64,000 nt of DNA from Streptomyces sp. NBC_00704 (GTDB lineage: Bacteria; Actinomycetota; Actinomycetes; Streptomycetales; Streptomycetaceae), in contig NZ_CP109000.1 in the NCBI RefSeq assembly GCF_036226605.1, forward strand, positions 1,732,501-1,796,500, read 5' to 3'. The notes under the pieces were generated by a model. The model searched no databases. It was given only the letters and a program-made list of their open reading frames with translations, and was not told where the DNA came from. This document shows positions 53,102 to 61,853 of this stretch, piece by piece (position 1 is the first letter of the stretch; every line of letters starts with the position of its first letter). The translations under genes and the position numbers were made by a program.

Positions 53102-53686
53102 TCAACTGACCCGTCGCGCCTTGTGCTTGGCGGCCTTGAGGCGCACCGTCGCCGGCAGCGCAGGCAGCGCCGCGGAGTCCCTGGCGTGGGCCAGGGCCTC
53201 CGCCGTCAGCCGGTCCAGCGTCGTCGCCGGGTCCACATGGGGTTCCAGGAGCAGCCGGACGTGCGCCGCGGGGGCGTCCCTGCGGCCGGTCAGCCGGGCG
53301 TGGGCGTGGGAGACGCCGTCCAGGCGGCCGGCCTCGGCGGCGAGCACGCCTTCCAGGGCCCTGCCGCGCAGCAGCGCCCCCGCGCCGTCGCCCGTGTCGA
53401 CGAGGACCTCGCCGAGCCGGCGACGGCGCAGGACCGCGACGAGCCACCACAGGGCCAGCAGCACCAGCAGGGCCAGGGCGGCGACGACGGTCGGCCACCA
53501 CCAGGCCTCGGCGCGCCAGCGGGTGCGTTCGGCGGTGGTGAGGAGCACGTCGTGGCGGCCGTGGTGGAGCCACCAGGAGGGCGGGGACGCGCCGAGTCCG
53601 ACGGCCAGCACCGCGCCGCCGACGGCGAGCAGCAGCAGCCCGGCGACTCCGACGAGCACGCGGTCGACGGTCCTGAGCATCGTCAC
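53102..53686 (-). CDS. amaP: alkaline-shock membrane anchor protein AmaP
   Basis: 194 residues from a GTG at 53686 overlapping the upstream stop (GTGA). Two membrane helices (VLVGVAGLLLLAVGGAVLAV, PTVVAALALLVLLALWWL) flank an extracytoplasmic loop. An Asp23-interacting cytosolic part follows (LRGRALEGVLAAEAGRLDGV, AAHVRLLLEPHVDP). AmaP tethers Asp23 to the membrane in staphylococci. It is the last gene of a five-gene minus-strand cluster. Confidence 0.85.
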   Translation of the reverse strand: MTMLRTVDRVLVGVAGLLLLAVGGAVLAVGLGASPPSWWLHHGRHDVLLTTAERTRWRAEAWWWPTVVAALALLVLLALWWLVAVLRRRRLGEVLVDTGDGAGALLRGRALEGVLAAEAGRLDGVSHAHARLTGRRDAPAAHVRLLLEPHVDPATTLDRLTAEALAHARDSAALPALPATVRLKAAKHKARRVS

Positions 53687-54315
53687 CCCTTCTTCCCCGG
53701 CCGGCGCACATGGACCGACAGGCGGGGCGGCCGGGCCAGGCCCAGACCGCGGATCGCGTCGGTGAGGACGGTGTCCAGGTCCTCGTGGACGTCGTCCAGG
53801 TCGCGGAAGTGGCAGACGGCGCGGACATCGGCCCTGCGCCGGCGCACGCGCACCCGCGCCGACTGCACGCCCGCGATCTCCATGGCCCGGTCGCGCAGCA
53901 CCAGCCCGGCGGCGTCCCGGTGCAGGCCGGCGCGGACGTCGGGGTGGGGGCGGCTCATGGGCAGGACGTGCCGCAGGCCCGGCGTGACGGCCAGGACGAT
54001 CAGCCACAGGCCGAGGGCGGCCGCGACGCCCGCGCCGACGAGCACCCAGACGTCGTCCAGCGGCCGCTCGGCGAGCTGGCGGGCGAGGGCGCGCCGCCAG
54101 GCCATGGCGGGCCGGTGGGCGCGCACCTCGGCGATGTCGTAGAGGAAGGCGCCCGCGACGACCAGCAGCAGCGCCGCGACGACGGCGGCCGGCGCCCGGC
54201 GGGCCGACCAGAAGCGGTGCTCGGCGGGTGCTGCGGCCGGTTCGGGGGCGTGGTCCGGTGCGGGCTTTTCCAGTACGGGCACCGCGCCGGCCGGTGGGCC
54301 GTCGGGCTCGCTCAT
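53683..54315 (-). CDS. DUF6286 domain membrane protein
   Basis: 210 residues. A Pro/Ala-rich N-terminus is followed by two membrane helices (APAAVVAALLLVVAGAFLYD, VWVLVGAGVAAALGLWLIVL). A C-terminal domain follows with RDAAGLVLRDRAMEIAGVQS and an Arg run (RVRVRRRRADVRAV). It fits DUF6286, regularly linked to Asp23 genes. Both ends overlap neighbours by four bases, so translation is coupled through the operon. Confidence 0.83.
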   Translation of the reverse strand: MSEPDGPPAGAVPVLEKPAPDHAPEPAAAPAEHRFWSARRAPAAVVAALLLVVAGAFLYDIAEVRAHRPAMAWRRALARQLAERPLDDVWVLVGAGVAAALGLWLIVLAVTPGLRHVLPMSRPHPDVRAGLHRDAAGLVLRDRAMEIAGVQSARVRVRRRRADVRAVCHFRDLDDVHEDLDTVLTDAIRGLGLARPPRLSVHVRRPGKKG

Positions 54316-54746
54316 CGTGTCCTCCCCTGCGCCGCGCCGGGGGCCGCTGTCAGGTGCAGCCGTTCCACCTGGACGGCGACCTCCGGAACCTCCATTCCCA
54401 CCAACGCGCCTACCCGCTCGGCGACATGTCGACGCACCTCGTGGCAGCGGGCCCCGATGTCGGTGGGGTAGCCGAGTTCCAGATGGACCCGGACGTGCGC
54501 CGCGTCCACCGGGGGCTCCCCGGACGACGGGGGTCGCGCGTGGGGGCGGACGACGACGGTGGCGTGCGGGGGCCCGGCGTCCGCGGGCAGCGGGCCGACC
54601 GCCTCGCGTGCCGCCCGGGCGGCGACCTTCGCCACGACCCGGTCGGCGATGCGGGTCGCGCCGCGCCGGTGCGCGGGGACGGCGGACGGACGGCTGACGG
54701 CGTCGCCGCCGTCGCCCGCTTCGGTCGCGGTGGCCACGGGGGTCAC
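54312..54746 (-). CDS. Asp23/Gls24-family-like envelope stress protein
   Basis: 144 residues from a GTG at 54746. RIADRVVAKVAARAAREAVG matches the Asp23 start (ADGVVEKIAGLAARDVLG in the 54984 gene). HVRVHLELGYPTDIGARCHE and VGMEVPEVAVQVERLHL follow. It is a shorter paralogue in the same operon. It probably assembles with the other Asp23 proteins beneath the membrane. Confidence 0.85.
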   Translation of the reverse strand: MTPVATATEAGDGGDAVSRPSAVPAHRRGATRIADRVVAKVAARAAREAVGPLPADAGPPHATVVVRPHARPPSSGEPPVDAAHVRVHLELGYPTDIGARCHEVRRHVAERVGALVGMEVPEVAVQVERLHLTAAPGAAQGRTR

Positions 54747-54922
54747 CTACGGCGGTCGTCGCGGGAGCGGAACAGGTCGCCGAGGTCCAGGTCCCCTTCC
54801 AGGAACCGGCCGACGACGAACCCGATGGCGCCCAGGGCCGCCACCAGCAGGAATGCCCCGAACCCGCCGAAGTATCCGGCGAAGCCCAGCGCCATGCCGG
54901 CGATCATGCCGACCACGGCCAT
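54743..54922 (-). CDS. small glycine-rich membrane protein of the Asp23 cluster
   Basis: 59 residues from the ATG at 54922 (a TTG at 54928 is also possible). Two hydrophobic stretches (VVGMIAGMALGFAGYFGGFG, AFLLVAALGAIGFVVGRFLE) and a charged tail DLDLGDLFRSRDDRRR. Coupled to the next gene by GTGA. It occurs regularly with AmaP/Asp23 genes and may be part of the membrane anchor. No defined function. Confidence 0.75.
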   Translation of the reverse strand: MAVVGMIAGMALGFAGYFGGFGAFLLVAALGAIGFVVGRFLEGDLDLGDLFRSRDDRRR

Positions 54923-54983
54923 GCTCAAGATGCTCTCCCCTCGGCGGCCCGGTCACCCGGGTCCGCTGCGTGTCGGTCGCGGG

Positions 54984-55466
54984 TCACTGGATCCGGGGCT
55001 GCTCGGGTTCCTCGTCCTCCTCGTCGGGCAGTTTGACGTCGCTCACGGCGATGTTGACCTCGACGACCTCCAGGCCCGTCATGCGCTCCACGGCGGCGAT
55101 CACGTTCTCCCGCACGGCCTGGGCGACGTCGGCGATGGCCACGCCGTAGTCGACGACGATCTCCAGGTCGAGCGCGGTCTGCACCTCGCCCACCTCGGCC
55201 TTCACGCCCCGGGTGACGGACTTGGAGCCGCCGGGCACCCGGTCGCGCACGGCGCCGAAGGTGCGGCTGAGGCCGCTGCCCATGGTGTGGACCCCGAGCA
55301 CGTCCCGGGCCGCGAGACCGGCGATCTTCTCCACGACCCCGTCGGCGATGGTGGTCCGTCCGCGGGTCGCCGGGTCCCCGCCGCCGCGCCGGGGCGTCCT
55401 GCGGTTCTGCGGCTCGCCGCCGCCGTCGGTGGTCTGCGTGCGGTTCTGCTCGACTGCCTCGGTCAT
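54984..55466 (-). CDS. Asp23/Gls24 family envelope stress response protein
   Basis: 160 residues. A disordered N-terminus is followed by the Asp23 core: TIADGVVEKIAGLAARDVLG, VHTMGSGLSRTFGAV, LDLEIVVDYGVAIADVAQ, ENVIAAVERMTGLEVVEVNI. Asp23 is an abundant membrane-bound cell-envelope protein controlled by sigma B in staphylococci. It is the first gene of the operon 54984 to 53102. Confidence 0.93.
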   Translation of the reverse strand: MTEAVEQNRTQTTDGGGEPQNRRTPRRGGGDPATRGRTTIADGVVEKIAGLAARDVLGVHTMGSGLSRTFGAVRDRVPGGSKSVTRGVKAEVGEVQTALDLEIVVDYGVAIADVAQAVRENVIAAVERMTGLEVVEVNIAVSDVKLPDEEDEEPEQPRIQ

Positions 55467-55562
55467 CGCCGTACGTCCTTACGTCCGGTTCCTTTTCGTC
55501 CCTTTCAACCACGTTAAGCGCGGTTGCTCCTCCTCGCTCCGCCGATGCGGCACGCTGGAGTG

Positions 55563-56275
55563 ATGACGGCGGACGGATGGACGAGCGCGGTACGGCACCA
55601 GCTGGGCCTGGGCAGGCTCCTGCCGCTGGGCGGGCCGCGGGACGGCGCGTGGATCACGGAGGCGGCGGCCGCGGCGGTGCTGCGGCGGGCGGTACGCCAC
55701 ATGGAGGGCGTCCGGCTGGACGCGCTGCGCCTGGCGGCGGCCGAGCCGGAGACGGCGCGGGAGCCCGCCGTACCGCCTCCGCCCGGCGCGCAGCCGCCCG
55801 GGCCGGTGCGGGTGACGGCGGACATCGCCGTGTTCGCGTCCGAACCGCTGCCCGCGACGGCGTCCCGTCTGCGCGAGGTCCTGGCGGCGGCCGCGGCGGA
55901 GCGGCTCGGCCTGGCGGTGTCGGAGGTGGACCTCAGGGTGACGGCCCTGCTCGACGAGGAGCGGGCGCCGGAGGCGGCAGGGCCCGGGCCCGAACCCCCG
56001 CCGGTGGGGGCGGCGCAGCACGGCGACGAGGCCCGGGCGACGGTCGCCGCGCTGTCCGTGGCCGGGGTGACCCGGCTGACCGACGCGATCGGCAGGGCGG
56101 TGCGCATCGAGGAACGCGAGCACACGGCCGCACTGCCGCACCGCCACGCGCGCGTGGAGATCGCGGTGAGCGCGCGGCACCGGGCCCTGGACGTGGCCCG
56201 GCAGGTGCGCGCGGCGGTGTCGGAGGCGCTACGGGATCATCCGACGGTGACCGTGCTGGTCACAGCCGTGGAGTG
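55563..56275 (+). CDS. Asp23-linked protein, two-domain Asp23-like
   Basis: 237 residues, divergent from the Asp23 operon. WITEAAAAAVLRRAVRHMEG and VTRLTDAIGRAVRIEERE look like two degenerate Asp23-type segments, each followed by a V-x-V strand region (VRVTADIAVFASEPLPATA, HARVEIAVSARHRALDVARQ). Proteins of this type are found beside Asp23 in Streptomyces, sometimes under the misleading name nucleopolyhedrovirus P10. The likely role is in the same envelope complex. ATG at 55563 has GGAG upstream. Confidence 0.75.
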
Positions 56276-56297
56276 AGCACGGTGCGCGAGGGCCTGC

Positions 56298-57101
56298 TCA
56301 TTCGCCGATTCCGGCCAGGTCCCGCAGCCGGCGGCCCTGGGCGGCGCGCTCGGCGGCGCGCTGCTCGTCGTAGGTGCGGTCGCCCGCGCCGCGCAGCAGC
56401 GCCTTGGTCTCGATGACGGCCTCGCGGGGCGCGGCCAGGATCGACGCGGCCAGGTCGCGGACGGTGGTGTCGAGGTCGGCCGCGGGCACGGCGGCGTTGG
56501 CCAGGCCGCTGCTCACCGCCTCCTCGGCGTGGACGAACCGGCCGGTGACGCAGATCTCGACCGCGCGGCCGTAGCCGACGAGGGAGACGAGGGGGTGCGT
56601 GCCCGTCAGGTCCGGGACCAGTCCGAGGCTGGTCTCACGCATGGCGAACTGCACGTCGTCGGCGACGACGCGCAGGTCACAGGCGAGGGCCAGCTGGAAG
56701 CCCGCGCCGATGGCGTGGCCCTGGACGGCGGCGATGGACACGACGTCGTTGCGCCGCCACCAGGTGAAGCCCTCCTGGAATCCGGCGATGGCGGCGTCGA
56801 GTTCGGCGTCGCCGCTGCGTGCGAGATCGATGAAGGACGGTTCGCCCTCGATCCCCTCGGGCGTGAACATCTGCCGGTCGAGTCCGGCGGAGAAGGACTT
56901 GCCCTCGCCGCGCAGCACGACGACGCGGACGGAGCCCGGCACCAGCCGGCCGGCTTCGGCGAGGGCGCGCCACATGGCGGGGCTCTGCGCGTTGCGTTTG
57001 GCCGGGTTGGTCAGCGTCACCGTGGCGAGCGCGTCGTCGACGGTGAGCCGTACGCCGTCCTTGTCGAGCAGGGGAACGAGTTCCTGGTCGGGCGTGGCCA
57101 T
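56298..57101 (-). CDS. enoyl-CoA hydratase/isomerase family protein
   Basis: 267 residues with the crotonase fold. AKRNAQSPAMWRALAEAG, the oxyanion-hole loops KSFSAGLDRQMF and VQGHAIGAGFQLALACDLRV, and FAMRETSLGLVPDLTGTHPL with the acidic residue (RETSLG), all typical of hydratases. It acts on acyl-CoA in beta-oxidation or a related route. Monocistronic. A promoter lies in 57102-57220. Confidence 0.93.
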   Translation of the reverse strand: MATPDQELVPLLDKDGVRLTVDDALATVTLTNPAKRNAQSPAMWRALAEAGRLVPGSVRVVVLRGEGKSFSAGLDRQMFTPEGIEGEPSFIDLARSGDAELDAAIAGFQEGFTWWRRNDVVSIAAVQGHAIGAGFQLALACDLRVVADDVQFAMRETSLGLVPDLTGTHPLVSLVGYGRAVEICVTGRFVHAEEAVSSGLANAAVPAADLDTTVRDLAASILAAPREAVIETKALLRGAGDRTYDEQRAAERAAQGRRLRDLAGIGE

Positions 57102-57220
57102 GGGGCGCCTCCGGTGGGTGCGGTCAGCTAGCGGTCAGCTAAGTGACTGCACAGTAACCACCCGGCCGATCGGATCACCGACCGGGTGGCCACCGTCGTA
57201 GCCGATGGGCCGCCCGGAGG

Positions 57221-57442
57221 TCAGGACGAGGCGGCCTTCTTGCCTCGGGTCGCCCCGCCACGCCCACGGAGCGTGACGCCCGACTCGCTGAGCATCCGGT
57301 GCACGAAGCCATACGAGCGGCCGGTCTCCTCGGCCAGTGCCCGGATGCTCGCACCGGAGTCGTACTTCTTCTTCAGGTCTGCCGCGAGCTTGTCGCGCGC
57401 GGCGCCGGTCACCCGGCTGCCCTTCTTCAGAGTCTCGGCCAC
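57221..57442 (-). CDS. small helix-turn-helix protein
   Basis: 73 residues from a GTG at 57442 with GAGGAGG eight bases upstream. AARDKLAADLKKKYDSGASI leads into a homeodomain-like HTH (IRALAEETGRSYGFVHRML). A basic tail GGATRGKKAASS follows. It should bind DNA. Such small proteins are conserved in Streptomyces, with no known targets. Confidence 0.85.
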   Translation of the reverse strand: MAETLKKGSRVTGAARDKLAADLKKKYDSGASIRALAEETGRSYGFVHRMLSESGVTLRGRGGATRGKKAASS

Positions 57443-57764
57443 CCGTGCCTCCTCATGGGAAGTGCGCTCTGGTCTCCTCATGATCACCCCTCCGGGACGG
57501 GATGGCCACCCATTCGGCAAGGTCCGTGCGAGACGGTTTTGACGACAGGAGCGCGTCCCCACAAGCGGAATTCCGAATTCCAGGTGTGCGCGTTCGTACC
57601 GCCGAACGGGTTCTCTCGCGAAATGCCAGGTCAGAGACGCGGAACGGCCGACCCCTTGTCGACAAAGGGGTCGGCCGGGAAATCGGTGTATGACACACCT
57701 CGATACGAGGAGATCTCACACAGATGATGGATCACCGATGGGCCGAATGATCCATTGCCGATGA
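57443..57764. other. spacer upstream of the HTH gene and downstream of the ABC-F gene
   Basis: No gene is supported in this 322-bp region. It carries the HTH promoter near 57443-57560 and the ABC-F terminator at 57645-57677. Confidence 0.5.
57645..57677 (-). terminator. 13-bp hairpin after the ABC-F gene
   Basis: CGGCCGACCCCTT and AAGGGGTCGGCCG pair perfectly around GTCGACA, 88 bases past the ABC-F stop. Confidence 0.8.
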
Positions 57765-59363
57765 TCAAGCCAGGGCGACGAGATCCGCGTAGTCCGAACC
57801 CCACAGGTCCTCGACGCCGTCCGGCAGCAGGATGATCCGCTCCGGCTGAAGCGCCTCCACCGCGCCCTCGTCGTGGGTGACGAGGACGACCGCGCCCTTG
57901 TAGGTGCGCAGCGCGCCGAGGATCTCCTCGCGGCTGGCGGGGTCGAGGTTGTTGGTGGGCTCGTCGAGGAGCAGGACGTTGGCCGAGGAGACCACGAGGG
58001 TGGCCAGGGCCAGCCGGGTCTTCTCGCCGCCGGAGAGCACGCCCGCCGGCTTGTCCACGTCGTCACCCGAGAACAGGAACGAGCCCAGCACCTTGCGGAC
58101 CTCGACCAGGTCCAGGTCGGGGGCCGCGGAGCGCATGTTCTCCAGGACCGAGCGCTCGGGGTCGAGGGTCTCGTGCTCCTGGGCGTAGTAGCCGAGCTTG
58201 AGGCCGTGGCCCTCGATGACCTCGCCCGTGTCGGGCTTCTCGGCGCCGCCGAGCAGCCGCAGCAGGGTCGTCTTGCCGGCGCCGTTCAGCCCGAGGATGA
58301 CGACCCGCGATCCCTTGTCGATGGCCAGGTCGACGTCGGTGAAGATCTCCAGCGAGCCGTAGGACTTCGACAGGCCCTCGGCCATCAGCGGCGTCTTGCC
58401 GCAGGGGGCGGGCTCGGGGAAGCGGAGCTTGGCGACCTTGTCGGAGACGCGGACCGCCTCCAGGCCGGAGAGCAGCTTGTCGGCGCGGCGGGCCATGTTC
58501 TGCGCGGCGACCGTCTTGGTGGCCTTGGCGCGCATCTTGTCGGCCTGCGAGTGCAGTGCGGCGGCCTTCTTCTCCGCGTTCTGCCGCTCGCGCTTGCGGC
58601 GCTTCTCGTCCGACTCGCGCTGCTGCTGGTAGAGCCGCCAGCCCATGTTGTAGACGTCGATCTGGGACCGGTTGGCGTCCAGGTAGAAGACCTTGTTGAC
58701 GACCGTCTCGACCAGGTCGACGTCGTGGCTGATGACGATGAAGCCGCCGCGGTAGGTCTTGAGGTAGTCGCGCAGCCAGACGATGGAGTCGGCGTCGAGG
58801 TGGTTGGTCGGCTCGTCGAGGAGCAGGGTGTCCGCGTCGGAGAACAGGATGCGGGCCAGTTCGACGCGGCGGCGCTGGCCGCCGGAGAGCGTGTGCAGGG
58901 GCTGGCCCAGCACGCGGTCGGGCAGGTTGAGCGCGGCAGCGATGGTGGCGGCCTCGGCCTCGGCGGCGTACCCGCCCTTGGTGAGGAACTCCGTCTCCTG
59001 GCGCTCGTACTGGCGCATCGCCTTGTCGCGGGTGGCGCCGCTGCCGTTGGCGATGCGCTGCTCGTTCTCGCGCATCTTGCGGATCAGGGTGTCCAGTCCG
59101 CGCGCGGAGAGGATGCGGTCGCGGGCCAGGACGTCGAGGTCGCCGGTGCGCGGGTCCTGCGGGAGGTAGCCGACCTCGCCGGAGCGGGTCACCTGACCGG
59201 CGGCCGGGATGCCCTCACCGGCGAGGACCTTGGTCAGGGTGGTCTTGCCGGCGCCGTTGCGCCCGACCAGACCGATGCGGTCGCCCTTGGCCACACGGAA
59301 GGAGGCGTTCTCGATGAGGATGCGGGCGCCGGCGCGCAGCTCGATGCCGGAGGCGGAGATCAC
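57765..59363 (-). CDS. ABC-F family ribosome-associated ATPase
   Basis: 532 residues from a GTG at 59363. Two ABC domains: GRNGAGKTT, LSGGQRRRVELARIL and TLLLDEPTNHLD in the first, and GLNGAGKTT, LSGGEKTRLALATLV and VLLLDEPTNNLD in the second. A charged Arg/Lys-rich linker lies between (QQQRESDEKRRKRERQNAEK). There are no membrane helices. ABC-F proteins bind the ribosomal E site and rescue or protect stalled ribosomes. This looks like a housekeeping branch. A 7-codon leader frame precedes it. Confidence 0.94.
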   Translation of the reverse strand: MISASGIELRAGARILIENASFRVAKGDRIGLVGRNGAGKTTLTKVLAGEGIPAAGQVTRSGEVGYLPQDPRTGDLDVLARDRILSARGLDTLIRKMRENEQRIANGSGATRDKAMRQYERQETEFLTKGGYAAEAEAATIAAALNLPDRVLGQPLHTLSGGQRRRVELARILFSDADTLLLDEPTNHLDADSIVWLRDYLKTYRGGFIVISHDVDLVETVVNKVFYLDANRSQIDVYNMGWRLYQQQRESDEKRRKRERQNAEKKAAALHSQADKMRAKATKTVAAQNMARRADKLLSGLEAVRVSDKVAKLRFPEPAPCGKTPLMAEGLSKSYGSLEIFTDVDLAIDKGSRVVILGLNGAGKTTLLRLLGGAEKPDTGEVIEGHGLKLGYYAQEHETLDPERSVLENMRSAAPDLDLVEVRKVLGSFLFSGDDVDKPAGVLSGGEKTRLALATLVVSSANVLLLDEPTNNLDPASREEILGALRTYKGAVVLVTHDEGAVEALQPERIILLPDGVEDLWGSDYADLVALA

Positions 59364-59422
59364 GGACAGACTCCAGAGCGGGGGTGATTGACGGGATGGG
59401 CGGCTGAGGACGTTCCCGCCGT

Positions 59423-59446
59423 CTAATGCGCGAGGAGAATGGCCAT
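59423..59446 (-). promoter_or_regulatory. possible leaderless 7-codon leader peptide before the ABC-F gene
   Basis: ATG-GCC-ATT-CTC-CTC-GCG-CAT-TAG (MAILLAH) lies 59 bases before the ABC-F start. TAGACT at 59453-59458 would place the transcript start on its ATG, so it would be translated without a ribosome site. Short leader frames control some antibiotic-inducible ABC-F genes. Here the evidence is position only, and no clear -35 box is seen. Confidence 0.35.
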
Positions 59447-59763
59447 GACGACAGTCTAACGGGACCGTGCAAGCACTTTTTCTGGTCCAGGCGTTCGATC
59501 CCGCCGGATCACCGGGGCCCGGACGGTCCGCCGCTCCCCCGGCCCGCGCGGATCGCCGGTCCGGCGCAGGCCGGGGGCGATGTCAGTGCCGGGTGCCAGA
59601 CTGTGACCGGGCCGGAAATCCGGCAGGAATCACACCCCGGGCCGCAGTCCGGACCGCCAGGGAGCGGCACGGACCGGCACGGACCACAGCTCAGGGAACA
59701 CGCGACACGGCTCACCATCACCACTCACCATCACGGCTCATGGAACACAAGGGAGCGATCGGC
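59447..59763. other. divergent promoter region of ABC-F and VOC genes
   Basis: No gene is seen. CGGCACGGAC-type and CTCACCATCAC direct repeats lie at 59661-59735 before the VOC gene. Confidence 0.5.
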
Positions 59764-60177
59764 ATGGCAGCGACGAACGGCGGACGTCCCAGTCTCTTCC
59801 CGACGGTGTTGTACGCCGACGCGAAGGCGGCGATCCGGCAGCTCACCGAAGCCCTGGGCTTCACCGAGCTGTCCGTGTACGAGGGGGAGGACGGCTCGGT
59901 CATGCACGCAGAACTCGCGCAGGGCAACGGCGCGGTGATGCTCGGGTCCAAGGGGCGCGGCGGCGTCTTCGACACGGCGATGAAGGGCGCGGGCCCGGCC
60001 GGCGTGTACGTCGTGGTGGACGACGTCGACGCGCATCACCGGCGGGCCGTGGAGCACGGCGTGGAGATCCTGATGCCCCCGACGGACCAGGAGTACGGCT
60101 CGCGGGACTACATGGCCCGCGATCTCGAGGGCAACCTCTGGAGCTTCGGCACGTACACCCCGGAGATACCGGGCTGA
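59764..60177 (+). CDS. VOC family protein (glyoxalase/bleomycin-resistance fold)
   Basis: 137 residues. Two beta-alpha-beta-beta-beta units: PTVLYADAKAAIRQLTEALG, VMHAELAQGNGAVMLGSKG, then VYVVVDDVDAHHRRAVEHGV and GSRDYMARDLEGNLWSFGTY. The C-terminal RDLEGNLWSFGTY is the family signature. Metal ligands of true glyoxalases are incomplete. The ATG at 59764 is favoured by GGAGCG upstream. 59740 is an alternative. Confidence 0.88.
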   Translation: MAATNGGRPSLFPTVLYADAKAAIRQLTEALGFTELSVYEGEDGSVMHAELAQGNGAVMLGSKGRGGVFDTAMKGAGPAGVYVVVDDVDAHHRRAVEHGVEILMPPTDQEYGSRDYMARDLEGNLWSFGTYTPEIPG

Positions 60178-60236
60178 CCGCTCGCGCGCGGTCCGTGCGC
60201 CGCGCGCCGTCGGCCGCGCACAGCCGCCGGGGCCGG

Positions 60237-61673
60237 TCAGCTGCCGCCGGTGTGCACCTGGAAGGCGGCCCGGCGCACGGCCTTGGCCAGGGCCGGGTCG
60301 GGGTGGGCGGCGGCCAGCGCCACCAGCACCTGCACGGTGCGCGGATGCCCGACGGCCCGCACCTCGGTCAGCAGGGCCGGCACGGTCGGCTGGAGCGCGG
60401 ACTCCAGGTGGCGTACCAGCATCGGCGCCTCGCCGTGGTCGGCGACGGCCGCGGCGGTGTCGACCCACAGCCAGGTGGCCTCCTCACGGGTGAGGACCTC
60501 GTGGGCGTCCTCGGGGTCGGCGCCGTCGTGCTCGGCGAGCCACAGCAGGGCGTACGGCCGCAGGGCGGGCTCGTCCACGACCGCGCGGACGTCGGGCTCG
60601 GCCGGTGCGCCCACGACGCGCAGCGCCTCGAAGGCCAGGCCGCGCAGCAGGGCGTCGTCGCCGCGGGCGGCCAGCAGCAGTTCGCTGACGGCGCTGCCGA
60701 CGGTGCGGGCGGCGAGCCACGCGCGGTACTCGGCGCGGGCCGCGTTGGGCCGCAGCTGGGCGCAGCCGCGGAGCATGGCCTCGGCCGACTGCTCGATGTT
60801 CCCGGCGGGGCTCTGCGCGGCGACGCAGATCTGCTCCAGCTTGACCCAGACCGCCCAGCTGCCCAGCGGCGTGAGGGTGGCGTGCGCGTCGCCGTAGGTG
60901 AGGGCGCCCACGGAGGCGAGGGCGCGCAGGGCCCAGTCGAGGAGGGGGGCGAGTTCGGCGTCCCGGGCGGGCTCGGCCGGTTCGACGTCGGCGGAGGTGA
61001 CCGGGGCGAGCGGCGTCGCGGGCTCGGAGCCGGCGCTGTAGGGGACCTCGCAGCGTTCGGTGCGCAGTTCGGTGACGCGCTGGCGCAGCAGGTCCAGCAA
61101 CTGCTCGACGGGGACGGGCCCGGCCGACAGCTGGAGGAAGGAGAGCACCTGGGGCATGGCCGAGACGACCTCGGCGACCGCGCCCGGCTCCTGGTCCACG
61201 GGTTCCGGGGAAGCCAGGGACCAGGCGTCGAACAGGGCGACCCAGCCGCGCAGGACGGCGCTGTCGTCGCGGTTCCAGGCGCGCAGCCGCCAGCCGGGGC
61301 GGGCGCTGTCGCCGTGCACCTCGACGAGGCCGGCGAGCCGGGCGGTGTCCCAGTCGGCGCGGATCCGGTCGGTGGTCAGGCCCAGATCGGCGGCGGCCCG
61401 CCGGGCGGTCGCGTCGGAGAGCGTGGCCTTGCCGTCGGTGGTCGCGGCGTCTCGGCCGGGGCCGAGGGCGTTGTCGGCCCAGCGGGCGACGCGGGCCGCG
61501 GCGGCCAGTCCGGAGCGCGCCATTCTGGCCAGCTCCGCGGGCGCCGGAGTGCCCTCCGGCGGGCGGGGGGCGGGGCGGCGCGGGCGCCGCTCGTTCACAG
61601 CTGAGGGGGCGGCGGCCAGGGGTCGCGGGCGGACGAGTCGAAGCCTGGAGTCGCGCGGGATACGGGACGTCAC
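60237..61673 (-). CDS. large conserved protein of unknown function
   Basis: 478 residues from a GTG at 61673. A Pro/Arg-rich N-terminus precedes a long Ala/Leu-rich all-helical part. Near 110-150 ATARRAAADLGLTTDRIRAD resembles a winged-helix segment. In the C-terminal third, repeated helices (LLRGLAFEALRVVGAPAEPD, RHLESALQPTVPALLTEVRA) look like HEAT-type units. No catalytic motif or membrane helix. It may be a scaffold protein. Confidence 0.75.
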   Translation of the reverse strand: MTSRIPRDSRLRLVRPRPLAAAPSAVNERRPRRPAPRPPEGTPAPAELARMARSGLAAAARVARWADNALGPGRDAATTDGKATLSDATARRAAADLGLTTDRIRADWDTARLAGLVEVHGDSARPGWRLRAWNRDDSAVLRGWVALFDAWSLASPEPVDQEPGAVAEVVSAMPQVLSFLQLSAGPVPVEQLLDLLRQRVTELRTERCEVPYSAGSEPATPLAPVTSADVEPAEPARDAELAPLLDWALRALASVGALTYGDAHATLTPLGSWAVWVKLEQICVAAQSPAGNIEQSAEAMLRGCAQLRPNAARAEYRAWLAARTVGSAVSELLLAARGDDALLRGLAFEALRVVGAPAEPDVRAVVDEPALRPYALLWLAEHDGADPEDAHEVLTREEATWLWVDTAAAVADHGEAPMLVRHLESALQPTVPALLTEVRAVGHPRTVQVLVALAAAHPDPALAKAVRRAAFQVHTGGS

Positions 61674-61853
61674 GGGTGCAGTCTTCCGGTTGACGGTCCG
61701 AAAACCCAAACGGAATGCCCCGGCGGGCCGGTGGACCGCCCGGCGGCCGGGGTGGAGTGAGGGCGGCTCGGCGCGTTCAGGCCATTGGTACGGACTTAAA
61801 CGGAACCCTCGTGGCCGTGCGGGGCGGCCCGGTCGCGGGGCGGGGGCGCGGGC

